From: Nomia melanderi
Taxonomy: Eukaryota; Arthropoda; Insecta; Hymenoptera; Halictidae
DNA length: 64,000 bases
Reading direction: 5' to 3'
Assembly (NCBI RefSeq): GCF_051020985.1
Contig: NW_027475134.1
Coordinates: 3,162,001-3,226,000 of the forward strand
Part shown: positions 24,600-36,849 of the stretch, one piece after another
Layout: each line of letters opens with the position of its first letter
How positions within the stretch are numbered: the stretch's first letter is position 1
The notes under the pieces: generated by a model
Told to the model about the DNA's origin: nothing
The model's input: the letters and a program-made list of their open reading frames with translations, nothing else
The model's database searches: none
Translations under genes and position numbers: made by a program

Positions 24600-26175
24600 C
24601 TGGTGATATCTCGGGCGCTATTAGAGATAGCGCAATAAGCCAAAGGGAATTATCTGCAGGAGGCCCTGGCGCCTGCATCAGTGCAGCGGGAACGACCTAG
24701 GACCACCAGGGGCCGAGAAAACCACAGTCTCATGGGGCCGGACACTCAGGGTCAGGGGAAAATCCAATATATATCTGGTGATATCTCGGGTGCTATTAGA
24801 GATAGCGCAATAAATCAAAGTGCATTGTCTGTAGGAGGCCCTGGCGCATGAATCTGTGCAGCGGGAACGACCTCGGAACACCTGGGGCCGAGAAAACCAC
24901 CGTCTCATGGGGCAGGACACTCAGGGTCAGTGAAAAATCCAATATATATCTGGTGATATCTTGGGTGCTATTACAGATAGCGCAATAAATCAAAGTGCAT
25001 TGTCTGTAGGAGACGCTGGCGCATGAACCTGTGCAGCGGGAACGTTCTCGGACCACCAGGGGCCGAGAAAACGACCGTCTCATCGGGCCGGACGCTCAGG
25101 GTCAGTGAAAAATCCAATATATATCTGGTGATATCTCGGGTGCTATTAGAGATAGCGCAATAAACCGAAGTGAATTATCTGCAGAAGGCCCTGGCGCATG
25201 AATCTGTGCAACGGGAACGACCTCGGACCACCAGGGGCCGAGAAAACGACAGTCTCAAGGGGCCGGACACTCAGGGTCAGGGGAAAATCCAATATATATC
25301 TGTTGATATCTCGGGCGCTATTAGAGATAGCGCAATAAACCAAAGTGAATTATCTGCAGGAGGCCCTGGCGCATGAATCTGTGCAGCGGGAACGACCTCG
25401 TACCACCAGGGGCCGAGAAAACCACCGTCTCAAGGGGCCGGACACTCAGGGTCAGGGAAAAATCCAATATATATCTGGTGATATCTCGGGTGCTATTAGA
25501 GATAGCGCAATAAACCAAAGTGAGTTATCTGCAGGAGGCCCTGGCGCCTGAAGCTGTGCAGCGGGAACGACCTCGGACCACCAGGGGCCGAGGAAAGCAC
25601 CGTCTCGAGGCGGCCGGACACTCTGGGCCAGGGAAAAATCCAATATATATGTGGTGATATCTCGGGTGCTATTACAGATAACGCAATAAATCAAAGTGCA
25701 TTGTCTGTAGGAGGCCCTGGCGCATGAATCTGTGCAGCGGGAACGACCTAGGACCACCAGGGGCCGAGAAAACTACAGTCTCATGGGGCCGGACACTCAG
25801 GGTCAGGGGAAAATCCAATATATATCTGGTGATATCTCGGGTGCTATTAGAGATAGCGCAATAAACCAAGGTGAATTATCTGCAGGAGGCCCTGGCGCAT
25901 GAATCTGTGCAACGGGAACGACCTCGGACAACCAGGGGCCGAGAAAACGACAGTCTCAAGGGGCCGGACACTCAGGGTCAGGGGAAAATCCAATATATAT
26001 CTGGTGATATCTCTGGTGCTATTACAGATAGCGCAATAAATCAAAGTGCATTGTCTGTAGGAGGCCCTGGCGCATAAATGTGGCCAGCGGGAACGACCTC
26101 GGACCATCAGGGGCCGAGAAAACCACCGTCTCATGGGGCCGGACACTCAGGGTCAGGGGAAAATCCAATATTTAT
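24600..26175 (+). repeat. 9-mer HOR R, copy 1, containing a partial HOR Q
   Basis: About 24,600-25,240 is repeated at 26,176-26,816 with an offset of 1,576 bp. The right part (about 25,320-26,170) is a fourth, partial copy of HOR Q (offset 4,902 bp from copy 3). It includes the G-insertion monomer, here mutated to TCTCGAGGCGGCC at 25,604-25,616. The unit therefore fuses a piece of Q to the monomers with GCATCAGTGCAGC and GGAGACGCTGGCGC. Confidence 0.82.
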
Positions 26176-26816
26176 CTGGTGATATCTCGGGCGCTATTAG
26201 AGATAGCGCAATAAGCCAAAGGGAATAATCTGCAGGAGGCCCTGGCGCATGCATCAGTGCAGCGGGAACGACCTAGGACCACCAGGGGCCGAGAAAACCA
26301 CAGTCTCATGGGGCCGGACACTCAGGGTCAGGGGAAAATCCAATATATATCTGGTGATATCTCGGGTGCTATTAGAGATAGCGCAATAAATCAAAGTGCA
26401 TTGTCTGTAGGAGGCCCTGGCGCATGAATCTGTGCAGCGGGAACGACCTCGGAACACCAGGGGCCGAGAAAACCACCGTCTCATGGGGCAGGACACTCAG
26501 GGTCAGTGAAAAATCCAATATATATCTGGTGATATCTTGGGTGCTATTACAGATAGCGCAATAAATCAAAGTGCATTGTCTGTAGGAGACGCTGGCGCAT
26601 GAACCTGTGCAGCGGGAACGTTCTCGGACCACCAGGGGCCGAGAAAACGACCGTCTCATCGGGCCGGACGCTCAGGGTCAGTGAAAAATCCAATATATAT
26701 CTGGTGATATCTCGGGTGCTATTAGAGCTGGCGCAATAAACCGAAGTGAATTATCTGCAGGAGGCCCTGGCGCATGAATCTGTGCAACGGGAACGACCTC
26801 GGACCACCAGGGGCCG
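26176..26816 (+). repeat. 9-mer HOR R, partial copy 2
   Basis: Matches 24,600-25,240 at 1,576 bp. Shared variants are GCATCAGTGCAGC, GGAGACGCTGGCGC, GGAACGTTCTCGG and TCATCGGGCC. The copies diverge at the monomer with ATTAGAGCTGGCGC (about 26,723) and then CCGAAAAAACC. Confidence 0.8.
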
Positions 26817-29454
26817 AAAAAACCACAGTCTCATGGGGCCGGACTCTCAGGGTCAGGGGAAAATCCAATATATATCTGGTGATATCTCGGGTGCTATTAG
26901 AGATAGCGCAATAAACGAAAGTGAATTATCTGCAGGAGGCCCTGGCGCATGCATCTGTGCAGCGGGAACGACCTCGGACCACCAGGGGCCGAGAAAACGA
27001 CCGTCTCATGGGGCCGGACGCTCAGGGTCAGTGAAAAATCCAATATATATGTGGTGATATCTCGGGTGCTATTACAGATAGCGCAATAAATCAAAGGGCA
27101 TTGTCTGTAGGAGGCCCTGGCGCATGAACCTGTGCAGCGGCAACGACCTCGGACCACCAGGGGCCGAGAAAACCACAGTCTCATGGGGCCGGATACTCAG
27201 GGTCAGGGGAAAATCCAATATATATCTGGTGATATCTCGGGTGCTATTACAGATAGCGCAATAAATCGAAGTGCATTGTCTGTAGGAGGCCCTGGCGGAT
27301 GAATCTGTGCAGCGGGAACGACCTCGGACCTCCAGAGGCCGAGACAACCACCGTCTCATGGGGCCGGACACTCAGGGTCAGGGTAAAATCCAATATATAT
27401 CTGGTGATATCTCGGGTGCCATTAGAGATAGCGCAATAAACCAAAGTGAATTATCTGCAGGAGGCCCTGGCGCATGAATCTGTGCAGCGGGAACGACCTC
27501 GGACCACCAGGGGCCGAAAAAACCACAGTCTCATGGGGCCGGATACTCAGGGTCAGGGGAAAATTCAATATAGATCTGGTGATATCTCGGGTGCTATTAC
27601 AGATAGCGCAATAAATCAAAGTGCATTGTCTGTAGGAGGCCCTGGCGCATGAATCTGTGCAGCGGGAACGACCTAGGACCACCAGGGGCCGAGACAACCA
27701 CCGTCTCATGGGGCCGGACACTCAGGGTCAGGGGAAAATCCAATATATATCTGGTGATATCTCGGGTGCTATTACAGATAGCGCAATAAATCAAAGTGCA
27801 TTGTCTGTAAGAGGCCCTGGCGCATGAATCTGTGAAGCGGCAACGACCTCGGACCACCAGGGGCCGAGAAAACCACAGTCTCATGGGGCCGGACACTCAG
27901 GGTCAGGGGAAAATCCAGTATATATCTGGTGATATCTCGGGTGCTATTAGAGATAGCGCAATAAACCAAAGTGAATTATCTGCAGGATGCCCTGGCGCAT
28001 GAATCTGTGCAAGCGGGAACGTCCTCGAACCTCCAGGGGCCGAGACAACCACCGTCTCATGGGGCCGGACACTCAGAGTGAGGGAAATATCCAATATATA
28101 TCTGGTGATATCTCGGGTGCTATTACAGATAGCGCAATAAATCAAAGTGCATTGTCTGTAGGAGGCCCTGGCGCATGAATCTGTGCAGCGGGAACGTCCT
28201 CGGACCTCCAGGGGCCGAGACAACCACCGTCTCATGGGGCCGGACACTCAGGGTCCGGGTAAAATCCAATATATATCTGGTGATATCTTGGGTGCTATTA
28301 CAGATAGCGCAATAAATCAAAGTGCATTGTCTGTAGGAGGCCCTGGCGCATGAATCTGTGCAGCGGGAACGACCTCGGACCACCAGGGGCCGAGAAAACC
28401 ACAGTCTCATGGGGCCGGACACTCAGGGTCAGGGGAAAATCCAATATATATCTGGTGATATCTCGGGTGCTATTAGAGATAGCGCAATAAACCAAAGTGA
28501 ATTATCTGCAGGATGCCCAGGCGCATGAATCTGTGAAGCGGGAACGACCTCGGACCACCAGGGGCCGAGACAACCACCGTCTCATGGGGCCGGACACTCA
28601 GGGTCAGGGGAAAATCCAATATAGATCTGGTGATATCTCGGGTGCTATTACAGATAGCGCAATAAATCAAAGTGCATTGTCTGTAGGAGGCCCTGGCGCA
28701 TGAATCTGTGCAGCGGGAACGACCTAGGACCACCAGGGGCCGAGACAACCACCGTCTCATGTGGCCGGACACTCAGGGTCAGGGGAAAATCCAATATATA
28801 TCTGGTGATATCTCGGGTGCTATTACAGATAGCGCAATAAATCAAAGTTCATCGTCTGTAGGAGGCCCTGGCGCATGAATCTGTGCAGTGGGAACGACCT
28901 CGGGCCACCAGGGGCCGAGAAAACCACAGTCTCATGGGGACGGACTCTCAGGGTCAGGGGAAAATCCAATATATATCTGGTGATATCTCGGGTGCTATTA
29001 GAGATAGCGCAATAAACCAAAGTGAATTATCTGCAGGAGGCCCTGGCGCATGCATCTGTGCAGCGGGAACGACCTCGGACCACCAGGGGCCGAGAAAACC
29101 ACCGTCTCATGGGGCTGGACACTCAGAGTGAGGGAAATATCCAATATATATCTGGTGATATCTCGGGTCCTATTACAGATAGCGCAATAAATCAAAGTGC
29201 ATTGTCTGTAGGAGGCCCTGGCGCATGAACCTGTGCAGCGGGAACGACCTCGGACCACCAGGGGCCGAGAAAACGACCGTCTCATGGGGCCGGACGCTCA
29301 GGGTCAGTGAAAAATCCAATATATATCTGGTGATATCTCGGGTGCTATTACAGATAGCGCAATAAATCAAAGGGCATTGTCTGTAGGAGGCCCTGGCGCA
29401 TGAACCTGTGCAGCGGCAACGACCTCGGACCACCAGGGGCCGAGAAAACCACAG
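26817..29454 (+). repeat. Mixed monomers, transition to the B-containing domain
   Basis: About 15 canonical monomers without a clear long duplication. Several carry GAGACAACCACCG. The unit around 28,064-28,100 and that at about 29,120-29,140 have ACTCAGAGTGAGGGAAATA. One single-A insertion is seen at about 28,011 (GTGCAAGCGGG). 28,905-29,168 has a near-exact partner at 53,575-53,838. Confidence 0.75.
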
Positions 29455-29522
29455 TCTCATGGGGCCGGACACTCAGGGTCAGGGGAAAATCCAATATAGA
29501 TCTGGTGATATCTCGGGTGCTA

Positions 29523-30047
29523 TTACAGATAGCGCAATAAATCAAAGTGCATTGTCTGTAGGAGGCCCTGGCGCATGATTCTATGCAGCGGGAACGACCT
29601 CGGACCACCAGGGGCCGAGAAAATCACCGTCTCATGGGGCCGGACTGTAAGGGTCAGGGAAAAACCCAATATATATCTGGTGATATCTAGGGTGCTATTA
29701 GAGATACCGCAATAAATCAAAGTGCATTGTCTGTAGGAGGCCCTGGCGACTGAATCTGTGCAGCAGGAACGACCTCGGACCACCAGGGGCCGAGAAAATT
29801 AGTGATATTCGGAATCCGTCACCCATGGTCATGTAAAAATGCAGCATATATCTGGTGATATCTCGGGTGCTATTACAGATAGCGCAATAAATCAAAGTGC
29901 ATTGTCTGTAGGAGGCCCTGGCGCATGTATCTGTGCAGCGGGAACGACCTCGGACCACCAGGGGCCGAGAAAATTAGTGATATTCGGAATCCGTCACCCA
30001 AGGTCATGTAAAAATGCAGCATATATCTGGTGATATCTGGGGTGCTA
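29523..30047 (+). repeat. G-B-B three-monomer cassette (first of six)
   Basis: A G-type monomer (marked by GATTCTATGCAGC upstream, GGACTGTAAGGGTC, GATATCTAGGGTG and GAGATACCGC) is followed by two B monomers. The first of these has GTGCAGCAGGAACG, the second GCATGTATCTGTGC. The trio recurs near 31,098, 32,323, 33,898, 35,823 and 36,873. Order and phase are always the same, so the 525 bp trio behaves as one unit of copying. Confidence 0.9.
29799..29845 (+). repeat. Divergent B segment, first copy (domain 29.8-37.4 kb)
   Basis: In place of the usual CACCGTCTCATGGGGCCGG segment the monomer has TTAGTGATATTCGGAATCC and continues GTCACCC(A/T)(A/T)GGTCATG. Aligned without gaps against the canonical monomer, 22 of 47 positions differ, 14 of them in the first 20. 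The flanks are ordinary satellite. Thirteen copies start at 29,799; 29,974; 31,374; 31,549; 32,074; 32,599; 32,774; 34,174; 34,349; 36,099; 36,274; 37,149; 37,324. Equal length argues for an old diverged lineage or conversion patch rather than an insertion. It contains the small palindrome CGGAATCCG (arms CGGA/TCCG). Confidence 0.9.
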
Positions 30048-32254
30048 TTACAGATAGCGCAATAAATCAAAGTGCATTGTCTGTAGGAGGCCCTGGCGCA
30101 TGAATCTGTGCAGCGGGAACGACCTCGGACCACCAGGGGCCGAGAAAACCACAGTCTCATGGGGCCGGACACTCAGGGTCAGGGGAAAATCCAATATATA
30201 TCTGGTGATATCTCGGGTGCTATTAGAGATAGCGCAATAAACCAAAGTGAATTATCTGCAGGAGGCCCTGCCGCATGAATCGGTGCAACGGGAAAGACCT
30301 CGGACCACCAGGGGCCGAGAAAACCACAGTCTCATGGGGCCGGACACTCAAGGTCAGGGGAAAATCCAATATATATCTGGTGATATCTCGGGTGCTATTA
30401 GAGATAGCGCAATAAACCAAAGTCAATTATCTGCAGGAGGCCCTGGCGCATGAATCTGTGCAACGGGAACGACCTCGGACCACCAGGGGCCGAGAAAACC
30501 ACAGTCTCATGGGGCCGGACACTCAGGGTCAGGGGAAAATCCAATATATATCTGGTGATATCTCGGGTGCTATTACAGATAGCGCAATAAATCAAAGTGC
30601 ATTGTCTGTAGGAGGCCCTGGCGCATGTATCTGTGCAGCGGGAACGACCTCGGACCACCAGGGGCCGAGAAAACCACAGTCTCATGAGGCCGGATACGCA
30701 GGGTCAGGGGAAAATCCAATATATATCTGGTGATATCTCGGGTGCTATTACAGATAGCGCAATAAACCAACGCGCATTGTCTGTAGGAGGCCCTGGCGCA
30801 TGTATCTGTGCAGCGGGAACGACCTCGGACCACCAGGGGCCGAGAAAACCACCGTCTCATGGGGCCGGACACTCAGGGTCGGGGAAAAATCGAATATACA
30901 TCTGGTGATATCTCGGGTGCTATTAGAGATAGCGCAATAAACCAAAGTGAATTGTCTGCAAGAGGCCCTGGTGCATGAATCTGTGCAGCGGGAACGACCT
31001 CGGATCACCAGGGGCCGAGAAAACCACCATCTCATGGGGCCGGACACTCAGGGTCAGGGGAAAATCCAATATATATCTGGTGATATCTCGGGTGCTATTA
31101 CAGATAGCGCAATAAATCAAAGTGCATTGTCTGTAGGAGGCCCTGGCGCATGATTCTATGCAGCGGGAACGACCTCGGACCACCAGGGGCCGAGAAAATC
31201 ACCGTCTCATGGGGCCGGACTGTAAGGGTCAGGGAACAACCCAATATATATCTGGTGATATCTAGGGTGCTATTAGAGATACCGCAATAAATCAAAGTGC
31301 ATTGTCTGTAGGAGGGCCTGGCGACTGAATCTGTGCAGCAGGAACGACCTCGGACCACCAGGGGCCGAGAAAATTAGTGATATTCGGAATCCGTCACCCA
31401 TGGTCATGTAAAAATGCAGCATATATCTGGTGATATCTCGGGTGCTATTACAGATAGCGCAATAAATCAAAGTGCATTGTCTGTAGGGGGCCCTGGCGCA
31501 TGTATCTGTGCAGCGGGAACGACCTCGGACCACCAGGGGCCGAGAAAATTAGTGATATTCGGAATCCGTCACCCAAGGTCATGTAAAAATGCAGCATATA
31601 TCTGGTGATATCTCGGGTGCTATTACAGATAGCGCAATAAATCAAAGTGCATTGTCTGTAGGAGGCCCTGGCGCATGAATCTGTGCAGCGGGAACGACCT
31701 CGGACCACCAGGGGCCGAGAAAATCACAGTCTCATGGGGCCGGACACTCAGGGTCAGGGGAAAATCCAATATATATCTGGTGATATCTCGGGTGCTATTA
31801 GAGATAGCGCAATAAACCAAAGTGAATTATCTGCAGGATGCCCAGGCGCATGAATCTGTGAAGCGGGAACGACCTCGGACCACCAGGGGCCGAGACAACC
31901 ACCGTCTCATGGGGCCGGACACTCAGGGTCAGGGGAAAATCCAATATAGATCTGGTGATATCTCGGGTGCTATTACAGATAGCGCAATAAATCAAAGTGC
32001 ATTGTCTGTAGGAGGCCCTGGCGCATGTATCTGTGCAGCGGGAACGACCTCGGACCACCAGGGGCCGAGAAAATTAGTGATATTCGGAATCCGTCACCCA
32101 AGGTCATGTAAAAATGCAGCATATATCTGGTGATATCTGGGGTGCTATTACAGATAGCGCAATAAATCAAAGTGCATTGTCTGTAGGAGGCCCTGGCGCA
32201 TGAATCTGTGCAGCGGGAAGGACCTCGGTCCACCAGGGGCCGAGAAAATCACCG

Positions 32255-34763
32255 TCTCATGGGGCCGGACACTCAGGGTCAGGGGAAAATCCAATATAGA
32301 TCTGGTGATATCTCGGGTGCTATTACAGATAGCGCAATAAATCAAAGTGCATTGTCTGTAGGAGGCCCTGGCGCATGATTCTATGCAGCGGGAACGACCT
32401 CGGACCACCAGGGGCCGAGAAAATCACCGTCTCATGGGGCCGGACTGTAAGGGTCAGGGAAAAACCCAATATATATCTGGTGATATCTAGGGTGCTATTA
32501 GAGATACCGCAATAAATCAAAGTGCATTGTCTGTAGGAGGCCCTGGCGACTGAATCTGTGCAGCAGGAACGACCTCGGACCACCAGGGGCCGAGAAAATT
32601 AGTGATATTCGGAATCCGTCACCCATGGTCATGTAAAAATGCAGCATATATCTGGTGATATCTCGGGTGCTATTACAGATAGCGCAATAAATCAAAGTGC
32701 ATTGTCTGTAGGAGGCCCTGGCGCATGTATCTGTGCAGCGGGAACGACCTCGGACCACCAGGGGCCGAGAAAATTAGTGATATTCGGAATCCGTCACCCA
32801 AGGTCATGTAAAAATGCAGCATATATCTGGTGATATCTGGGGTGCTATTACAGATAGCGCAATAAATCAAAGTGCATTGTCTGTAGGAGGCCCTGGCGCA
32901 TGAATCTGTGCAGCGGGAACGACCTCGGACCACCAGGGGCCGAGAAAACCACAGTCTCATGGGGCCGGACACTCAGGGTCAGGGGAAAATCCAATATATA
33001 TCTGGTGATATCTCGGGTGCTATTAGAGATAGCGCAATAAACCAAAGTGAATTATCTGCAGGAGGCCCTGCCGCATGAATCGGTGCAACGGGAAAGACCT
33101 CGGACCACCAGGGGCCGAGAAAACCACAGTCTCATGGGGCCGGACACTCAAGGTCAGGGGAAAATCCAATATATATCTGGTGATATCTCGGGTGCTATTA
33201 GAGATAGCGCAATAAACCAAAGTCAATTATCTGCAGGAGGCCCTGGCGCATGAATCTGTGCAACGGGAACGACCTCGGACCACCAGGGGCCGAGAAAACC
33301 ACAGTCTCATGGGGCCGGACACTCAGGGTCAGGGGAAAATCCAATATATATCTGGTGATATCTCGGGTGCTATTACAGATAGCGCAATAAATCAAAGTGC
33401 ATTGTCTGTAGGAGGCCCTGGCGCATGTATCTGTGCAGCGGGAACGACCTCGGACCACCAGGGGCCGAGAAAACCACAGTCTCATGGGGCCGGATACGCA
33501 GGGTCAGGGGAAAATCCAATATATATCTGGTGATATCTCGGGTGCTATTACAGATAGCGCAATAAACCAACGCGCATTGTCTGTAGGAGGCCCTGGCGCA
33601 TGTATCTGTGCAGCGGGAACGACCTCGGACCACCAGGGGCCGAGAAAACCACCGTCTCATGGGGCCGGACACTCAGGGTCGGGGAAAAATCGAATATACA
33701 TCTGGTGATATCTCGGGTGCTATTAGAGATAGCGCAATAAACCAAAGTGAATTGTCTGCAAGAGGCCCTGGTGCATGAATCTGTGCAGCGGGAACGACCT
33801 CGGATCACCAGGGGCCGAGAAAACCACCATCTCATGGGGCCGGACACTCAGGGTCAGGGGAAAATCCAATATATATCTGGTGATATCTCAGGTGCTATTA
33901 CAGATAGCGCAATAAATCAAAGTGCATTGTCTGTAGGAGGCCCTGGCGCATGATTCTATGCAGCGGGAACGACCTCGGACCACCAGGGGCCGAGAAAATC
34001 ACCGTCTCATGGGGCCGGACTGTAAGGGTCAGGGAACAACCCAATATATATCTGGTGATATCTAGGGTGCTATTAGAGATACCGCAATAAATCAAAGTGC
34101 ATTGTCTGTAGGAGGGCCTGGCGACTGAATCTGTGCAGCAGGAACGACCTCGGACCACCAGGGGCCGAGAAAATTAGTGATATTCGGAATCCGTCACCCA
34201 TGGTCATGTAAAAATGCAGCATATATCTGGTGATATCTCGGGTGCTATTACAGATAGCGCAATAAATCAAAGTGCATTGTCTGTAGGGGGCCCTGGCGCA
34301 TGTATCTGTGCAGCGGGAACGACCTCGGACCACCAGGGGCCGAGAAAATTAGTGATATTCGGAATCCGTCACCCAAGGTCATGTAAAAATGCAGCATATA
34401 TCTGGTGATATCTCGGGTGCTATTACAGATAGCGCAATAAATCAAAGTGCATTGTCTGTAGGAGGCCCTGGCGCATGAATCTGTGCAGCGGGAACGACCT
34501 CGGACCACCAGGGGCCGAGAAAATCACAGTCTCATGGGGCCGGACACTCAGGGTCAGGGGAAAATCCAATATATATCTGGTGATATCTCGGGTGCTATTA
34601 GAGATAGCGCAATAAACCAAAGTGAATTATCTGCAGGATGCCCAGGCGCATGAATCTGTGAAGCGGGAACGACCTCGGACCACCAGGGGCCGAGACAACC
34701 ACCGTCTCATGGGGCCGGACACTCAGGGTCAGGGGAAAATCCAATATAGATCTGGTGATATCT
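32255..34763 (+). repeat. 16-mer HOR S, copy 2
   Basis: Second copy at 2,800 bp. It ends in a visible exchange: up to GATCTGG at about 34,749 the sequence follows the monomer that in copy 1 sits at 31,949. From the G at 34,764 (ATCTGGGGTG) it follows a different monomer, the one at 32,839. The junction lies between 34,750 and 34,763. Confidence 0.93.
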
Positions 34764-36448
34764 GGGGTGCTATTACAGATAGCGCAATAAATCAAAGTGC
34801 ATTGTCTGTAGGAGGCCCTGGCGCATGAATCTGTGCAGCGGGAACGACCTCGGACCACCAGGGGCCGAGAAAACCACAGTCTCATGGGGCCGGACACTCA
34901 GGGTCAGGGGAAAATCCAATATATATCTGGTGATATCTCGGGTGCTATTAGAGATAGCGCAATAAACCAAAGTGAATTATCTGCAGGAGGCCCTGCCGCA
35001 TGAATCGGTGCAACGGGAAAGACCTCGGACCACCAGGGGCCGAGAAAACCACAGTCTCATGGGGCCGGACACTCAAGGTCAGGGGAAAATCCAATATATA
35101 TCTGGTGATATCTCGGGTGCTATTAGAGATAGCGCAATAAACCAAAGTCAATTATCTGCAGGAGGCCCTGGCGCATGAATCTGTGCAACGGGAACGACCT
35201 CGGACCACCAGGGGCCGAGAAAACCACAGTCTCATGGGGCCGGACACTCAGGGTCAGGGGAAAATCCAATATATATCTGGTGATATCTCGGGTGCTATTA
35301 CAGATAGCGCAATAAATCAAAGTGCATTGTCTGTAGGAGGCCCTGGCGCATGTATCTGTGCAGCGGGAACGACCTCGGACCACCAGGGGCCGAGAAAACC
35401 ACAGTCTCATGGGGCCGGATACGCAGGGTCAGGGGAAAATCCAATATATATCTGGTGATATCTCGGGTGCTATTACAGATAGCGCAATAAACCAACGCGC
35501 ATTGTCTGTAGGAGGCCCTGGCGCATGTATCTGTGCAGCGGGAACGACCTCGGACCACCAGGGGCCGAGAAAACCACCGTCTCATGGGGCCGGACACTCA
35601 GGGTCGGGGAAAAATCGAATATACATCTGGTGATATCTCGGGTGCTATTAGAGATAGCGCAATAAACCAAAGTGAATTGTCTGCAAGAGGCCCTGGTGCA
35701 TGAATCTGTGCAGCGGGAACGACCTCGGATCACCAGGGGCCGAGAAAACCACCATCTCATGGGGCCGGACACTCAGGGTCAGGGGAAAATCCAATATATA
35801 TCTGGTGATATCTCGGGTGCTATTACAGATAGCGCAATAAATCAAAGTGCATTGTCTGTAGGAGGCCCTGGCGCATGATTCTATGCAGCGGGAACGACCT
35901 CGGACCACCAGGGGCCGAGAAAATCACCGTCTCATGGGGCCGGACTGTAAGGGTCAGGGAACAACCCAATATATATCTGGTGATATCTAGGGTGCTATTA
36001 GAGATACCGCAATAAATCAAAGTGCATTGTCTGTAGGAGGGCCTGGCGACTCAATCTGTGCAGCAGGAACGACCTCGGACCACCAGGGGCCGAGAAAATT
36101 AGTGATATTCGGAATCCGTCACCCATGGTCATGTAAAAATGCAGCATATATCTGGTGATATCTCGGGTGCTATTACAGATAGCGCAATAAATCAAAGTGC
36201 ATTGTCTGTAGGGGGCCCTGGCGCATGTATCTGTGCAGCGGGAACGACCTCGGACCACCAGGGGCCGAGAAAATTAGTGATATTCGGAATCCGTCACCCA
36301 AGGTCATGTAAAAATGCAGCATATATCTGGTGATATCTCGGGTGCTATTACAGATAGCGCAATAAATCAAAGTGCATTGTCTGTAGGAGGCCCTGGCGCA
36401 TGAATCTGTGCAGCGGGAACGACCTCGGACCACCAGGGGCCGAGAAAA
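34764..36448 (+). repeat. HOR S, shortened copy 3 (11-mer step)
   Basis: Matches 32,839-34,523 at 1,925 bp (11 monomers) with the same marker order: CCGCATGAATCGGTGC, GTCAATTATC, GGATACGCAGGG, ACCAACGCGC, GGATCACC, then the G-B-B cassette near 35,823. The match stops near 36,448 (GAAAACCACAG against GAAAATCACAG). Confidence 0.92.
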
Positions 36449-36849
36449 CCACAGTCTCATGGGGCCGGACACTCAGGGTCGGGGGACAATCCAATATATA
36501 TCTGGTGATATCTCGGGTGCTATTAGAGATAGCGCAATAAACCAAAGTGAATTATCTGCAGGAGGCCCTGCCGCATGAATCGGTGGAACGGGAACGACCT
36601 CGGACCACCAGGGGCCGAGAAAACCACAGTCCCATGGGGCCGGACACTCAGGGTGAGGCGAAAATCCAATATATATCTGGTGATATCTCGGGTGCTATTA
36701 GAGATAGCGCAATAAACCAAAGTGAATTATCTGCAGGAGGCCCTGGCGCATGAATCTGTGCAACGGGAACGACCTCGGACCACCAGGGGCCGAGAAAACC
36801 ACAGTCTCATGGGGCCGGACACTCAGGGTCAGGGGAAAATCCAATATAT
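36449..36849 (+). repeat. Short mixed stretch inside HOR S region
   Basis: Two to three monomers carrying private changes (GGTCGGGGGACAATCC near 36,478, GGTGGAACGGG near 36,583, AGTCCCATGGGG near 36,628, GGTGAGGCG near 36,652) not seen in the other S copies. They link the third and fourth copies. Confidence 0.75.

Larger units (their letters stand above)
29455..31963 (+). repeat. 16-mer HOR S, copy 1
   Basis: Matches 32,255-34,763 at exactly 2,800 bp (16 monomers). Differences seen include TCATGAGGCC near 30,687 against TCATGGGGCC, and TCTCGGGTG near 31,090 against TCTCAGGTG near 33,890. The unit contains two three-monomer cassettes (one G-type monomer followed by two B monomers) starting near 29,523 and 31,098, nine monomers apart. 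Further single-monomer markers are CCGCATGAATCGGTGC, GGAAAGACC and ACCAACGCGCATTG. Confidence 0.93.

Noticed and set aside
29808..29824. CENP-B box in B monomers (ATTCGGAATCCGTCACC)
   Set aside because: The TTCG half is present, but the required A and CGGG of the core (TTCG-N4-A-N2-CGGG) are not at the right distances. The reverse strand fails as well.
29799..29845. Insertion of a mobile element as the origin of the B segment
   Set aside because: The replacement keeps the monomer length exactly and its right half aligns with the canonical monomer. There is no target-site duplication or terminal repeat.
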